A program made the translations under genes and the position numbers. From the NCBI GenBank assembly GCA_008921705.1, contig VFFE01007510.1, positions 23,788-87,787 of the forward strand: a DNA stretch of 64,000 nt, written 5' to 3'. The stretch comes from Burhinus oedicnemus (lineage: Eukaryota; Chordata; Aves; Charadriiformes; Burhinidae). Of the stretch, positions 62,625-64,000 are shown piece after piece. Position 1 is the stretch's first letter. Each line of letters opens with the position of its first letter. Below the pieces are notes generated by a model. It ran no database searches. It was not told the origin of the DNA and saw only the letters and a program-made list of their open reading frames with translations.

Positions 62625-63175
62625 ATCATAGCATCACAGAATGGTTTGGGTTGGAAGGGACCTTCAAGATCATCTAGTTCCAACCCCCCCTGCTGTGGGC
62701 AGGGACACCTCCCACTAGACCAGGTTGCTCAAAGCCCCATCCAACCTGGCCTTGAACACCTCCAGGGATGGGGCATCCACAGTTTCCCTGGGCGACCTGT
62801 TCCAGTGCCTCACCACGCTCACAGTAAAGAATTTCTTCCTGAGATCTAATCTAAATCTACCTTCTTTCAGTTTAAAACTGTTACTCCTCATTCTATCACT
62901 ACATTCCCTGACAAAGTCACTTCTCATCTTTCTTGTAGGCCCCCTTTAAGTAGTGGAAAGCTGCTATAAGGTCTCCCCAGAGCCTTCTCTTCTCCGGGCT
63001 GAACAACCCCAACTCTCTCAGCCTGTCCTCATAGCAGAGGTGCTCTAATCCTCTGATCATCTTCATGGCCCTCCTCTGGACTTGCTCCAATAGGTCCATG
63101 TCCTTCATATGCTGGGGGCCCCAGTGCTGGGCACAATACTCCAGGTGTCCCTGTTTAATAAGAGCAGAGTCCCTG
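62625..63175 (-). mobile_element. CR1 LINE, 5'-truncated copy
   Basis: Minus-orientation CR1 beginning with CATCATAGCATCACAGAATG, then GGTTTGGGTTGGAAGGGACC, the GTTCCAACCCCCC block and the later conserved blocks, up to CCCAGTGCTGGGCACAATAC near 63130. The ORF2 C-terminus is in two frames: [19 protein letters not shown] to KKDEK (63108-62917), then FKLKEGRFRLD, HWNRSPRETVDAP, DGALSNLV (62927-62715). A frameshift therefore lies near 62920. Together with 45442 it is one of the better preserved copies. Confidence 0.93.
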
Positions 63176-64000
63176 CTTTTATTTAAATTTCTTTTTATCC
63201 ATTGACTGAGAAGAGAAATTCCCTTTGCCTGTCTCTTGAGGATTAAAAGCCTTGGCTTTTGTCTATGCTTTGCTTTTTACTCTTACAGCTAACTACATAG
63301 GCGTCTTCAAGCAGTCTCCATTACGTTAGCTACAGCACCCAAAGGGAGAAATTGCAAGTACTCGGATCCTGTCCATGAGTGCTTTTGGCACAGGGGTTGC
63401 CATGACCTAGCACGTAGACCAAGCACGAGACCTGCAGGATTCAGCCTTTGCACAACAAAGACCGAAGACAATTTTGAGCAACAGTGATTAGCCTCAGGCT
63501 TGCATGTACTTCATAGGATACGCTTGGTGACAGTCCTCTGTGTGCAGACTGCAGATCTGCAGGACCATGGTGCAGTTTTCTCCTGGCCTGCTTTTTGGGG
63601 AAATGAGGGTACAGGAGGGAGAATTATTATGTTGTGGGATTTTGCCCAAGCACAGGATGAGAGCACATTCAGGGTGTAATACAGGCCCTGAAGCTGGGAG
63701 GCACAGCTAGAAATGAAGGAGGACAGAGGGCTGCATTCAGTTTAGAAATCCTAGTTTTTAATAGAATGTAAATCCCAAAACATTTTGGTACTCAACTTCT
63801 TGTCTAATGACAAGTGTTTGAAAAGACAACTTGTTCTGATCTGCTCTGACCCACAGGCCTGTCTATATCCTCACGCAGGGGTTCAAAGCTGGCTGTTTGT
63901 GCCTGGGATGTTATGCTCCCTGCCTGCTCTGCATCTCCCTTTTAGAGGCGGTGCTGTAAAGCATCATGCAGTTGGGCAGTCAGTGCAAGCCCTCTCTTCT
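63176..64000. other. Non-genic stretch, nothing recognised
   Basis: No long frame, repeat end or RNA motif up to the window edge. Confidence 0.5.

Overview
The window is non-coding, interspersed-repeat-bearing DNA from a bird. The evidence is its repeats. At least seven copies of the CR1 LINE carry the 3' ends typical of avian genomes, with ORF2 reverse-transcriptase fragments, and one solo LTR is of a type I recognise from avian ERVL-like retroviruses. Base composition is AT-leaning. Most open frames are short, and the long ones are either CR1 fragments or unrecognised. I found no convincing intact protein-coding gene, rRNA, tRNA or CRISPR. There is nothing prokaryotic here: no operons or ribosome binding sites.

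Layout. 1-345: two diverged copies of a ~116-134 bp tandem unit. 1217-1821: solo LTR in + orientation with TATA box, poly(A) signal and a near-perfect 5-bp target duplication. 2394-4760: long CR1 on the minus strand keeping endonuclease and reverse-transcriptase parts but with an internal deletion near 4080. 6461-6758: 5'-truncated CR1. 6.8-18.8 kb: mostly featureless, with MIR-like fossils and one exon-like segment at 15555-15680. 18830-19720: very old plus-strand CR1. 22275-22323 and 26987-27028: CR1 tails only. 24084-24157: a perfect GC-rich palindrome of 37-bp arms with no spacer. 39552-41155: two CR1 copies and a 20-N assembly gap. 43395-43499: short ORF with a secretory-type leader. 45442-45931 and 62625-63175: further CR1 copies. 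49.3-49.6 kb and 62.1-62.3 kb: a diverged sequence shared by the two places, of unknown origin. 53207-53244: a perfect 16-bp-stem hairpin.

No genes are seen working together. All seven of the younger-looking CR1 copies lie on the minus strand. If the window is intronic, that weakly suggests a host gene transcribed along the plus strand, because LINEs are tolerated better antisense. I did not find a new biological system. The items most worth checking are the perfect palindrome, the exon-like segment, the secretory-leader ORF and the repeated 49/62 kb sequence.
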